A stretch of 16,431 bases of DNA from Thermohalobaculum sp038528605 (GCA_038528605.1 JBCBEP010000075.1:1-16431); one strand, 5' to 3'; positions 6,857 through 14,817 are shown, numbered from the stretch's first letter. Notes: a model not told the origin generated them from the letters alone. Made by a program: numbers and translations.

Positions 6857-7717
6857 ATGGATTACGCGAGACCTGCAAGCGTTGAGGAGGCCGTGGCGCT
6901 TCTCGCCGGCGGCGGCTGGCGGCCATTGGCGGGGGGGACGGATGTCTACCCCGCGCTAGGGGATGCGCCTGCGCCCGCGCTTCTGGACCTCACCGGGATC
7001 TCGGCGCTTGCCGGTGTGCAGCGTGACGACGACGGCATCCGCATCGGGGCGCTGACGACGTGGAGCGCGCTTGTCGCCACGCCCCTGCCCGCCGCCTTCG
7101 ATGCGTTGAAGGCCGCGGCGCTGGAGGTCGGCGGCGTGCAGGTGCAGAATGCAGGCACGGTCGCCGGTAACATCTGCAATGCCTCTCCAGCCGCCGACGG
7201 GATGCCGCCGCTCCTGGCGCTCGACACGGTGGTGGAGCTGACGGGGCCGGAGGGTGTGCGCCGCGTGCCGCTCGAAGAGTTCGTCGTCGGCCCGCGGCAG
7301 ACCGTGAAGCGGCCCGACGAAATCGTCACCGCGCTCTTCGTGCCGCAGCCGGGCGCCTCGGCCCGGAGTGCGTTTCTGAAGCTTGGGGCGCGGACGCATC
7401 TGGTGATCTCCATCGCGATGACCGCTGCGCTGGTGACGCTGGACGGGGCGGGCCGCGTGGCACGGGCGGCCCTTTCGGTCGGTGCGTGCGGGCCGGTGGC
7501 GCGGCGGCTGGCGCATGCCGAGGCCGCGGTCGTCGGGCTGGTGCCGGGCGAGGTGACCGATGCGGCGCTTGCGGTGGCCGACCTGCCGGAGCTCTCGCCG
7601 ATCGACGATGTTCGTGCCACGGCGGCCTACCGACAGGCGGCCGCGCGGCGGCTACTGGCGCGCACGGTCCGCATGGCCGGTGGTGCCGGTGAGGACGGGC
7701 AGGGAGCAGTGGCTTGA
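6857..7717 (+). CDS. FAD-binding subunit of a xanthine dehydrogenase-family Mo hydroxylase (CoxM-like)
   Basis: A 286-residue medium subunit that carries FAD and passes electrons between the [2Fe-2S] clusters and the acceptor. The first FAD motif is PLAGGTDVYPAL (about 23-34). The second is NAGTVAGNICNASPAADG (about 98-115), matching the TIGGNIxxxSPxxD signature of the family. The CO-dehydrogenase flavoprotein C-terminal domain follows at roughly 170-275. The ATG at 6857 gives the normal N-terminus (YARPASVEEAVALL). Only GGGG directly abuts it, so a Shine-Dalgarno site is weak or absent. A TTGACA 30 bp upstream would place the transcript start near the ATG, so a leaderless mRNA is possible. 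The frame open upstream to 6692 would run into the divergent gene and is not used. Its stop overlaps the next start by 4 bp (TTGA). Confidence 0.92.
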   Translation: MDYARPASVEEAVALLAGGGWRPLAGGTDVYPALGDAPAPALLDLTGISALAGVQRDDDGIRIGALTTWSALVATPLPAAFDALKAAALEVGGVQVQNAGTVAGNICNASPAADGMPPLLALDTVVELTGPEGVRRVPLEEFVVGPRQTVKRPDEIVTALFVPQPGASARSAFLKLGARTHLVISIAMTAALVTLDGAGRVARAALSVGACGPVARRLAHAEAAVVGLVPGEVTDAALAVADLPELSPIDDVRATAAYRQAAARRLLARTVRMAGGAGEDGQGAVA

Positions 7718-10533
7718 CGGCGCCGGAGGACGCAGCGCTCCGCGCTGGGGCCACGCCGGCAGCCCCCTCGGGCGTGGGCTTCCGGCTGAACGGACGGCCG
7801 TCGCGCGCCGATCTGCCCGGCGGCACCCGGCTTCTCGCGGCGCTACGCGGCCCGCTCGGCGCGCTCGACGTGAAGAACGGTTGCAACGCGGGCGATTGCG
7901 GGGCCTGCACGGTGCTGCTGGACGGCGCCCCGGTCTGCGCCTGCCTCACGGCGCTTGGTCAGGTGGCGGGGCGATCGGTCGAGACGCCTGCGGGGCTCGT
8001 GGCCGAGGACGCGACAGCAAAGCGCCTGGCCGACGCCTTTGCGCGCCATCAGGCCGCGCAATGCGGGATCTGCACGCCGGGCATGATGGCGGCGGCCACC
8101 GCGCTGCTGCGCACGGGCGAAGCGCTCGATGCCGCGAGGGTCGAGGCCGCGCTGGGCGGTGTGCTCTGCCGCTGCACCGGGTACCGGAAGATCATCGCCG
8201 CCGTGCTCGATGCAGGCGGTGTCTCGCCGCTCCCCTCGCCCCTAGCGGAGACCGAGGGCCATGTGGGCGCGGCGATCCCGAGGCTCGACGGGGCGCGGAA
8301 GGTTGCGGGCCGCGAAGTGTTTGGCGACGACGATGCGCCGGATGATGCTCTTGGGCTGGTCGTCATCCGCTCGCCCCACCATCACGCAACCTTCAGCTTC
8401 GGCGACCTCGCGGGCTGGGTCGCCGCGCGCCTGGGCCTCACGCGCATCCTCACTGCGGCCGATGTGCCGGGCGAGAACGTCCATGGCGTGATCCCGGGCT
8501 TCGAGGACCAGCCGGTGCTCGCCGAAGGGACGGCGCGGTTCCGGGGCGAAGCGGTGGCGCTGGTGCTGGGCGAGCCCGGAGCGCTCGCCACGCTCGACCT
8601 CGACGACTTCCCGGTGGCCTGGACCCCGCTGCCCGCCGCGCTCAGCCCGGCCGCGGGCGAGGCCGCGGCGCCCCTTCATGCCACGCGCGCGGGCAACGTG
8701 ATGTGCCGCGGGCGCGTGGTGAAGGGCGACGCCACGGCTGGCCTTGCCGCCGCCACCCATCGGGCCGAGGCGCGCATCGAGACGGGCTTTGTCGAGCACG
8801 CCTATATCGAGCCCGAGGCCGGCTGGGCGGAGCGGGTGGGGGACCGGCTGGAGCTGCGGTGCTGCACCCAGGCGCCGCATATGAACCGCGAGGGGCTGGC
8901 CCGCATCCTGGGCCTCGCGGGCGATGCGGTGCGGGTTGTGCCGCTGGCGGCCGGCGGCGGCTTCGGCTCGAAACTCGACCTTTCCGTGCAGCCTCTGCTG
9001 GCGCTGGCTGCCTGGGTGAGCGGCCGGCCGGTGGCCCATGCCTTCACCCGGCGCGCCTCCATGCAGTCCAGCACCAAGCGGCACCCGGCCGAGATAAGCG
9101 TTGCGGCGGGCTGCGATGCTGCGGGGCGGCTTACGGGCCTCACGCTGCAGGGCGTGTTCAACACCGGCGCTTATGCGAGCTGGGGGCCGACGGTGGCGAA
9201 CCGCGTGCCGGTGCATGGCTCGGGCCCCTACCTGGTGCCGCACTACGCCGCCCACACCCGTGCGGTGCATACCCATTGCGCCCCCTCCGGCGCCTTTCGC
9301 GGCTTCGGCGTGCCCCAGGCGGCGCTGGCGACCGAGGCGGCGATGGACGACCTTGCGGCGGCCGCCGGGCTCGACCGCCTGGCCTTCCGCCAGCTCAACG
9401 CCATCCGTGCGGGCGACGCCAATGCCTGCGGTCAGGTCTTCGACGCAGGCGTCGGCATGGCATCGTGCCTCGACGCGCTTGCCCCCCGCTGGACGGCCGC
9501 GCTGGCCGAGGCCGAAGCCGCCAATGCAGCCCAGGGGCCGCTCCGCCGCGGCGTGGGCATCGCCTGCGGCTGGTACGGCTGCGGCAATACCGCCTTGCCC
9601 AACCCGTCGACGATCAGAGCGGGGCTGACCCCCGAGGGCACGGTGGTGCTGCACATGGGCGCGGTGGATATCGGCCAGGGCTCCGCCACGGTGGTCACGC
9701 AGATCTTCGCCACCGCGCTGGGCCTGCCTGCCGAAGCGATCACCCTCGCCCCGGCGGATACGGACATCACGCCCGATGCGGGCAAGACCTCCGCATCGCG
9801 CCAGACCTTCGTCTCAGGCGAGGCGGCACGCCGGGCGGGCCTTGCGCTCAAGCGGGCGATCCTTCGCCAGGCCAACCTGGGGGAGGACGGGGCGTTGCGG
9901 CTCGAGAACGGTCGCCTTGCCCTATACGCCGCCGGTCAGCCGGAGCGCGTGCTCGACCCTGCAACGCTGCCCGAGGGCGCCGGCGGCTATGCGATCGAGG
10001 TGACGGAGACCTACGATCCGCCCTCCACCGCGCTGGATGCTGACGGGCAGGGGGCGCCCTATGCCGTATGGGGTTATGCCGCGCAGATCGCTGAGCTCTC
10101 GGTCGATACCGAGCTCGGCACGGTGCGCCTCCACCGCATCACCGCCGCGCACGACGTGGGGCGCTGCATCAACCCGCTGCTGGCCGCGGGGCAGGTGGAG
10201 GGTGGCGTCGCCCAGGGCATCGGCATGGCGCTGATGGAGGAGTTCGTGCCGGGGCGGACCGAGAACCTGCACGACTATCTCATCCCCACCATCGGCGACG
10301 TGCCGGAGATCGAGACGCATTTCATCGAGAGCGGCGACCCCGAAGGCCCCTATGGTGCCAAGGGGCTGGGCGAGCACTGCCTCATTCCCACCGCGCCCGC
10401 CATCCTCTCGGCCATCCGCCACGCCACGGGCGCGCGCATCGAAAGGGTGCCCGCAACGCCCGACCGTGTGCTTGCCGCGCTTGAGGCGGCTGGCTGGCGC
10501 GATGGCCGGCACGAGCCGGGACAGGCGGGCTGA
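7714..10533 (+). CDS. Fused [2Fe-2S] + molybdopterin-binding subunit of a xanthine dehydrogenase-family hydroxylase
   Basis: A 939-residue fusion of the small and large subunits, which are usually separate in three-subunit enzymes. Residues ~20-165 are the iron-sulfur part: plant-ferredoxin-type Cys57, Cys62, Cys65 and Cys77 (NGCNAGDCGACTV), and the second cluster Cys117, Cys120, Cys152 and Cys154 (QCGICTPG, LCRCTGY). Residues ~185-930 are the Mo-cofactor part, with GGGFGSK (414-420), SGAFRGFGVPQ (525-535), GQGS (654-657) and the catalytic base Glu887 in GAKGLGEH. Such enzymes insert water-derived oxygen next to a ring nitrogen of purines, nicotinate, quinolines and similar rings. The start is TTG at 7714, overlapping the FAD-subunit stop, with AGGGAG (7701-7706) seven bases before it; a GTG near residue 21 is the alternative. 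All key residues are present. The substrate is inferred only from neighbours. Confidence 0.92.
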   Translation: MTAPEDAALRAGATPAAPSGVGFRLNGRPSRADLPGGTRLLAALRGPLGALDVKNGCNAGDCGACTVLLDGAPVCACLTALGQVAGRSVETPAGLVAEDATAKRLADAFARHQAAQCGICTPGMMAAATALLRTGEALDAARVEAALGGVLCRCTGYRKIIAAVLDAGGVSPLPSPLAETEGHVGAAIPRLDGARKVAGREVFGDDDAPDDALGLVVIRSPHHHATFSFGDLAGWVAARLGLTRILTAADVPGENVHGVIPGFEDQPVLAEGTARFRGEAVALVLGEPGALATLDLDDFPVAWTPLPAALSPAAGEAAAPLHATRAGNVMCRGRVVKGDATAGLAAATHRAEARIETGFVEHAYIEPEAGWAERVGDRLELRCCTQAPHMNREGLARILGLAGDAVRVVPLAAGGGFGSKLDLSVQPLLALAAWVSGRPVAHAFTRRASMQSSTKRHPAEISVAAGCDAAGRLTGLTLQGVFNTGAYASWGPTVANRVPVHGSGPYLVPHYAAHTRAVHTHCAPSGAFRGFGVPQAALATEAAMDDLAAAAGLDRLAFRQLNAIRAGDANACGQVFDAGVGMASCLDALAPRWTAALAEAEAANAAQGPLRRGVGIACGWYGCGNTALPNPSTIRAGLTPEGTVVLHMGAVDIGQGSATVVTQIFATALGLPAEAITLAPADTDITPDAGKTSASRQTFVSGEAARRAGLALKRAILRQANLGEDGALRLENGRLALYAAGQPERVLDPATLPEGAGGYAIEVTETYDPPSTALDADGQGAPYAVWGYAAQIAELSVDTELGTVRLHRITAAHDVGRCINPLLAAGQVEGGVAQGIGMALMEEFVPGRTENLHDYLIPTIGDVPEIETHFIESGDPEGPYGAKGLGEHCLIPTAPAILSAIRHATGARIERVPATPDRVLAALEAAGWRDGRHEPGQAG

Positions 10534-10537
10534 GCGG

Positions 10538-12586
10538 ATGGACGGAGCAAGGCCAGGCAGCGGCGCCATCGCCGGCATCGATGTGGGCGGCACCTTCACC
10601 GATCTCGTGCTGGTCGAGCCCGCCACGGGTGCCATGCGCCTCGCCAAGGTGCCGACGACGCCTGCAAACCAGGCGGAAGGCGTGCTGGCCGCGCTCGAAG
10701 CCGCCGCGGCGGAGTATGCGGCGCTCGACCTCATCATCCATGGCACCACCACCACCACGAATGCGGTGCTGGAGCGGCGCCTCGCGAAGACCGGGCTGAT
10801 CACCACCGAAGGCTTCCGCGATGTGCTGGAACTTGGCCGCCGCACCCGGCCCCAGCCCTATGGCATGACCGGCAGCTTCACGCCCGTCATCCCGCGCGAC
10901 CTTCGCCTGGAGGTGCCCGAGCGTATGGATGCGGCGGGCGCGGTGCTCACCCCGCTCGACGAGGCCGCGGTGGCCGCACGGGCGCAGGCGCTGCGCGCTG
11001 TCGGCTGCGAGGCGCTGGTCATCCATTTCCTCCACGCCTACGCAAACCCGGCCCATGAGCGCCGCGCGGCCGAGATCGCGGTGGCGGAGGGCTGGCCGGC
11101 CGAGGCCATCACCATGGGCCATGCGCTCCTCTCTGAAAGCCGGGAGTTCGAGCGGGGGGTGACCGCCGCGGTCAACGCCGCCGTCCAGCCGCTCCTCGCG
11201 CGATATATCGACCGTCTCGTCGCCGCGCTGGCCGAGCGCGGCTATGCGCGGGACCTGCTGGTGATGAACGGCAATGGCGGCACCGTCTCTGCGGGGCTGG
11301 TGGCGCGGGAGGCGGCGAAGACTGTGATGTCGGGCCCCGCCTCGGGCGTGATGGCGGCGGCCTATACGGGCGCCCGTGCCGGCATTCCGGACCTCATCAC
11401 CTACGACATGGGCGGCACCTCCACCGATGTCGCGCTCGTCCAAGGCGCTGTGCCGGCCGTCTCGAACGAGATCGAGGTCGAATACGCCATGCCCATCCAC
11501 GTGCCGATGGTGGATGTGCGCACGGTGGGCGCCGGCGGCGGTTCCATCGCCCGCGTCACCCCCGCCGGGCTCCTGCAGGTGGGCCCCGAAAGTGCGGGCG
11601 CCCAGCCCGGCCCCATCGCCTATGGCCGCGGCGGGCGGGAGCCGACGATCACCGACGCCAACGTCCTCCTCGGCCGCATGGGCGGGCGGCTCGCTGAGGG
11701 GGAGACGCGCGACACCGTGGCCGCCATCTTCGAGGAGAAGCTCGCCCGCCCCCTCGGCCTCGGCGTGGAGGAAGCGGCGGCGGCGGTCATCCAGATCGCC
11801 AACACGGTCATGGCCGGCGCGATCCGCATGGTCTCCATCAGCCTCGGGCACGACCCGCGGGACTTCGCGCTCTTCGCCTTCGGCGGTGCCGGCCCGCTCC
11901 ATGCCTGCGCCCTGGCGGCGGAGCTTGGCATCCCCCGCGTCCTCATCCCCGCGCGCCCGGGCATCACCAATGCGCTCGGCTGCGTGGTGGCGGATCTGCG
12001 GCACGACTTCGTCACCACGCTCAACCGGCCGCTCCCCGCGCTCGACGCCGCCGAGCTTCACGCCGTGCTCGCGGCCCAGGAGACGGAGGGCCGCCGGCTC
12101 ATCGCCGAGGAACGGGTGGCGATCGAGGAGGTGCGCGTTCTCACCAGCCTCGACATGCAGTTCGCCGGGCAGACCCATCTTCTCCGCGTCGGCCTCACGG
12201 ACCCGCGCCCCGATGTCCCGACGCTCGCCGCCCTTTTCGCCGAGGCGTATCACGCCCGCTTCGGCGTCCACCTGCCCGAGATGCGCCCCGTGCTCGTCAA
12301 CGCCAATACCTCCGTCATCGGCCGCCGCCCCTCGGTGAGCCTCGCCGGGCTGATCGACCCCGCCGCCCGGGCCGGCAGCCTAGCCGAGGCGGAGACCGCG
12401 CGCCGCCCGGTGTTCCTCGGCGGCGCATGGGTCGAGACCCCCGTCTATGCGCGCGAGCGCCTGCCCGCCGGCGCGCAGCTCACGGGCCCCGCCATCCTCT
12501 CGCAGATGGACACCACGCTCCTCCTCGAGCCCGGCTGGCACCTTGCCGAGGATGCCGAGGGCAATCTCCTTCTGGAACGCGCATGA
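10538..12586 (+). CDS. hyuA: Hydantoinase/oxoprolinase subunit A (HyuA family, ATP-dependent)
   Basis: A 682-residue ATPase-type subunit of the hydantoinase/oxoprolinase/acetophenone carboxylase/caprolactamase superfamily, which uses ATP to activate a lactam, imide or ketone. The actin-like ATPase motifs are intact: GIDVGGTFTDLVL near the N-terminus (DVGGTFTD 15-22), IIHGTTTTTNAVLERR, a GPASGVMAA loop near 266, YDMGGTSTDVALV (289-301) and FGGAGPLHA near 448. Length is normal for the family. The ATG at 10538 follows the Mo-subunit stop by 4 bp. Its Shine-Dalgarno is weak, so reinitiation is likely. The frame upstream to 10352 lies inside the Mo gene and is not used. It forms one complex with HyuB, whose gene is separated by a 159-bp gap holding small ORFs. 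Context favours opening of a cyclic amide made by the preceding enzymes. Confidence 0.93.
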   Translation: MDGARPGSGAIAGIDVGGTFTDLVLVEPATGAMRLAKVPTTPANQAEGVLAALEAAAAEYAALDLIIHGTTTTTNAVLERRLAKTGLITTEGFRDVLELGRRTRPQPYGMTGSFTPVIPRDLRLEVPERMDAAGAVLTPLDEAAVAARAQALRAVGCEALVIHFLHAYANPAHERRAAEIAVAEGWPAEAITMGHALLSESREFERGVTAAVNAAVQPLLARYIDRLVAALAERGYARDLLVMNGNGGTVSAGLVAREAAKTVMSGPASGVMAAAYTGARAGIPDLITYDMGGTSTDVALVQGAVPAVSNEIEVEYAMPIHVPMVDVRTVGAGGGSIARVTPAGLLQVGPESAGAQPGPIAYGRGGREPTITDANVLLGRMGGRLAEGETRDTVAAIFEEKLARPLGLGVEEAAAAVIQIANTVMAGAIRMVSISLGHDPRDFALFAFGGAGPLHACALAAELGIPRVLIPARPGITNALGCVVADLRHDFVTTLNRPLPALDAAELHAVLAAQETEGRRLIAEERVAIEEVRVLTSLDMQFAGQTHLLRVGLTDPRPDVPTLAALFAEAYHARFGVHLPEMRPVLVNANTSVIGRRPSVSLAGLIDPAARAGSLAEAETARRPVFLGGAWVETPVYARERLPAGAQLTGPAILSQMDTTLLLEPGWHLAEDAEGNLLLERA

Positions 12587-12672
12587 GCGCCCACCCGCCT
12601 TTCCGGTCGCCCTGCGGGCCGCGGCGCGCTAAGCGGTGTGCAGGGTTGTCGCAGCGGGGAGCGTTCGCGTGA
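12583..12672 (+). CDS. Possible 29-residue peptide bridging hyuA and the microprotein gene
   Basis: An ATG at 12583 overlaps the hyuA stop (ATGA, 12583-12586). It opens a 29-codon frame that ends at a TGA (12670-12672) overlapping the GTG start of the next small ORF (GTGA, 12669-12672). The peptide is basic, with two Cys and several Arg/Lys (for example CGPRRAKRC), and has no recognisable fold. A weak GGA lies about six bases before the ATG. Its only support is the exact stop/start overlaps at both ends, which suggest a relay of ribosomes from hyuA. With such short length it may equally be spacer sequence. Confidence 0.3.
   Translation: MSAHPPFRSPCGPRRAKRCAGLSQRGAFA
12656..12661 (+). promoter_or_regulatory. 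Strong ribosome binding site of the hyuA-hyuB microprotein
   Basis: GGGGAG sits seven bases before the GTG at 12669, the spacing expected for efficient initiation. It is the best Shine-Dalgarno-like sequence in the hyuA-hyuB gap and decides in favour of the GTG as a real start. Confidence 0.6.
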
Positions 12673-12746
12673 GGAAAGCCATCCGTCTCGCCGTCTTCAT
12701 CGGCATCATCGTCCTCCTCATCTGGCTGAACGAGAACCGGGGCTGA
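12669..12746 (+). CDS. 25-residue single-pass membrane microprotein between hyuA and hyuB
   Basis: A 25-codon frame starts with GTG at 12669 and ends at TGA 12744-12746. The peptide has a short basic N-terminus (R2, K3, R6), a hydrophobic stretch LAVFIGIIVLLIWL of about 14 residues long enough for a short transmembrane helix, and a polar tail with Asn-Glu-Asn-Arg. Charge placement predicts N-in, C-out. GGGGAG seven bases upstream supports translation, and the stop overlaps the hyuB start (TGATG), so translation of hyuB is likely coupled to it. It resembles in form other tiny membrane subunits (KdpF, CydX, AcrZ) but has no sequence relation that I can claim. It could anchor the otherwise soluble HyuAB complex, modulate a transporter, or act only as a coupling leader. 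A small hydrophobic toxin is less likely inside a catabolic operon. Confidence 0.6.
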   Translation: MRKAIRLAVFIGIIVLLIWLNENRG

Positions 12747-14572
12747 TGCAGGCGCGGGACGACAGCCGGGCGGGGATCGACCCCATCACCCTCAGCGTGA
12801 TCGAGGCCGGCCTCGCCCAGGTCTGCGACGAGATGGATCTCGCCTTCAGCCGCGCCGCCTTCAGCCCCGTGATCGCCGAGGCCAACGACCGGTCCGACGG
12901 CATCTACGGGCTCGACGGTGCCCTGATCGCCCAGGGCATCGGCGGCCTTCCCGTCTTCGTCGGCGCGATGCAGGAGAGCACGCGCTGCCTTGTGGAGCGC
13001 ATCGCCGAGGGGCTTACCGCCACGCCCGAGCCCGGGGATATCTACATCGTCAACGACCCCTATCTCGGCGGCACGCATCTGATGGATGTCCGCTTCGCCC
13101 GCCCCTTCTACCGTCCGGGGCCGGAAGGCCCCCGCCTCTGGTGCTGGCTCTCCAATACCGGTCACTGGCCCGACACGGGCGGCGCGGTGCCCGGCGGCTT
13201 CTCCGCCTCCGCCACGGCCGTGGAGCAGGAAGGCCTGCGCCTGCCGCCGGTGAAGCTCTTCAAGCGGGGCGCCATGGATGCGGAGATCTACGCGATCATC
13301 TGCTCCAACATCCGGGTGGCGGACCAGCGCATCGGCGACGTGAAGGCCCAGGCCGCCGCGCTCGACCTCGGCGCCGCCCGGCTCGACGCGCTGCTCGACC
13401 GCTATGGCGATGCGATGGTCGAAGCCGCCATCGCCGAGCTCCGCGCCCGTGCCGCCGCCCAGATGCGCGCCCATATCGCCGGGATCCCCGAGGGCCCGGC
13501 CGATGGCCCCGCTGGAAGGCGCTGGGAGGGCCGCGCCTTTCTCGACAGCGACGGCGTGGTGAACCAGCCTCTCGAGATCCGCCTCGCCATCTGGCGCGCC
13601 GGTGCGGATCTGGTCTTCGACTTCGCCGGCTCCTCGCCCCCCTGCGCCGGGCCGATGAATTCCGTCTGGGCGACGACGCTCTCCTCGGTCTGCCTCGCCA
13701 TGCGCCATATCTTCCCGGACGTGGCGCTCTCCGCCGGCGCCTTCGAGCCCCTGCGCGTGATCCGGCCCGAAGGCACCTTCCTCGATGCGCGCTATCCGCG
13801 CCCCGTCTCCGGCTGCGCGGCCGAGGTCAGCCAGCGCATCGCCGAGGCGGTCTTCAACACGCTCGCCCCCGCTTTGCCGGACCGCGTCACCGCCGCCCCC
13901 GCCGGCACCTCCGGCAACTTCGCCCTCGGCGGGCACGACCCGGCCGGCGATGGTGGCCCCGAGGGCGGAAAGGGCCGCGGCTTCGTGATGTACCAGCTCT
14001 CCGGCGGCGGCTATGGCGGCGGGGCCGGCGGCGACGGGCTCACCAATGGCTGCTCCACCATCGGCATCTCGAAGGCCCCGCCGGTCGAGATCATGGAGCA
14101 GCAGTTTCCCGTCCTCTATCGCCGCTACGCGCTCCGCGAAGGCTCGGCCGGGGCGGGCCAGCACCGCGGCGGCTTCGGGCTCGACTACGAGATCGAGCTC
14201 CGGCGCGGCACCGCCCGCGCCAGCTTCGTCATGGACCATGGCCGGCATGGCCCGCCCGGTGCCCTCGGCGGCGGCCCCGGCGCGCCCAACAGCGTCGAGA
14301 TCACCCGCAACGGTCAGACCTTCACGCCGGATCATCTTTCCAAGGCGCAGGACATCCCCCTCGCGCCGGGAGACAGCGTGCGCGTCGGCACCCCCGGCGG
14401 CGGCGGCTGGGGCGACCCGCTGAGCCGTCCCCCAGAAGAGGTCGCCGAAGACGTCCGCCTCGCCCGCCTCACCCCCGAGGCCGCCCGCCGCGACTACGGC
14501 GTGGTCCTCACCCCCGAAGGCGCCGCCGACCACACCGCCACCGCAACGCTCCGCCAGAGCCGCCGCAGCTGA
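12746..14572 (+). CDS. hyuB: Hydantoinase/oxoprolinase subunit B (HyuB family)
   Basis: A 608-residue B subunit, the hydrolytic partner of HyuA. Seen here: DPITLSVIEAGLAQVCDEMD at the N-terminus, typical of HyuB; EANDRSDGIY; the metal-site motif NDPYLGGTHLMDV (103-115, His111 and Asp114), conserved in the family; SNTGHWPDTGG; and the C-terminal GTPGGGGWGDPL motif. The C-terminal half is complete, with no frameshift. The ATG at 12746 overlaps the microprotein stop (TGATG). The frame is open upstream to 12638, but those codons overlap the microprotein and do not look like family sequence. HyuB family members cleave hydantoins, 5-oxoproline and caprolactam together with HyuA; here the likely substrate is a lactam formed by ring hydroxylation and reduction. 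It is the last gene of the rightward operon. Confidence 0.94.
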   Translation: MQARDDSRAGIDPITLSVIEAGLAQVCDEMDLAFSRAAFSPVIAEANDRSDGIYGLDGALIAQGIGGLPVFVGAMQESTRCLVERIAEGLTATPEPGDIYIVNDPYLGGTHLMDVRFARPFYRPGPEGPRLWCWLSNTGHWPDTGGAVPGGFSASATAVEQEGLRLPPVKLFKRGAMDAEIYAIICSNIRVADQRIGDVKAQAAALDLGAARLDALLDRYGDAMVEAAIAELRARAAAQMRAHIAGIPEGPADGPAGRRWEGRAFLDSDGVVNQPLEIRLAIWRAGADLVFDFAGSSPPCAGPMNSVWATTLSSVCLAMRHIFPDVALSAGAFEPLRVIRPEGTFLDARYPRPVSGCAAEVSQRIAEAVFNTLAPALPDRVTAAPAGTSGNFALGGHDPAGDGGPEGGKGRGFVMYQLSGGGYGGGAGGDGLTNGCSTIGISKAPPVEIMEQQFPVLYRRYALREGSAGAGQHRGGFGLDYEIELRRGTARASFVMDHGRHGPPGALGGGPGAPNSVEITRNGQTFTPDHLSKAQDIPLAPGDSVRVGTPGGGGWGDPLSRPPEEVAEDVRLARLTPEAARRDYGVVLTPEGAADHTATATLRQSRRS

Positions 14573-14601
14573 CCCGCCCCAGCCTTACCCCCGCCGAAGA
14601 C

Positions 14602-14708
14602 CGGGCCGGGTCAAGGATCGCGTAGCGACCGGCCCGCCGGCGCCGCAGGCGTCCTTGAGGCGGCACCGGCTTCGAAACATGCTCGGCGAGGAGCCCCTGC
14701 GGCTCCTC
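14602..14708. terminator. Dyad-rich convergent spacer, probable bidirectional terminator
   Basis: The 245-bp gap (14573-14817) between the converging hyuB and MaoC genes has no credible gene. It holds several inverted repeats: CGGGCCGGGTC (14602-14612) with GACCGGCCCG (14627-14636), 10 pairs with one bulge; TCAAGGA (14611-14617) with TCCTTGA (14652-14658); and GAGGAGCC (14688-14695) with GGCTCCTC (14701-14708) around a 5-base loop. The last is a compact 8-bp hairpin followed by a pyrimidine-rich stretch on the plus strand, without a clear T-run. The nested dyads also resemble intergenic repeat elements, but no second copy is in this window. Confidence 0.4.
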
Positions 14709-14817
14709 CCCAGCCCCTTTCCCTCTGCGGCCCAAAGCACTGCCCTAAGAGTACTGCGCAGCACCGGCGACCGCAGAGACCACCACAAAGTATCCCGGCG
14801 ACCAGCCGGGATTCCGC

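Noticed and set aside
8242..9654. 470-codon open frame antisense to the Mo subunit
   Set aside because: The plus strand encodes an intact Mo-hydroxylase with conserved motifs; the antisense product has none.
10382..12271. 629-codon open frame antisense to hyuA
   Set aside because: It is opposite a gene with all HyuA motifs. Long antisense open frames are common in DNA this GC-rich, and its translation is Arg/Gly/His-rich without family features.
12638..12745. N-terminal extension of HyuB to 12638
   Set aside because: The extra residues are basic and unlike HyuB, and the region is better explained by the small ORF with its own ribosome site. The ATG at 12746 starts right before family-typical sequence.
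12629..14533. 634-codon open frame antisense to hyuB
   Set aside because: It is a shadow of hyuB caused by GC3 bias. Its low-complexity Gly/Ala/Asp/Arg composition has no recognisable domain.
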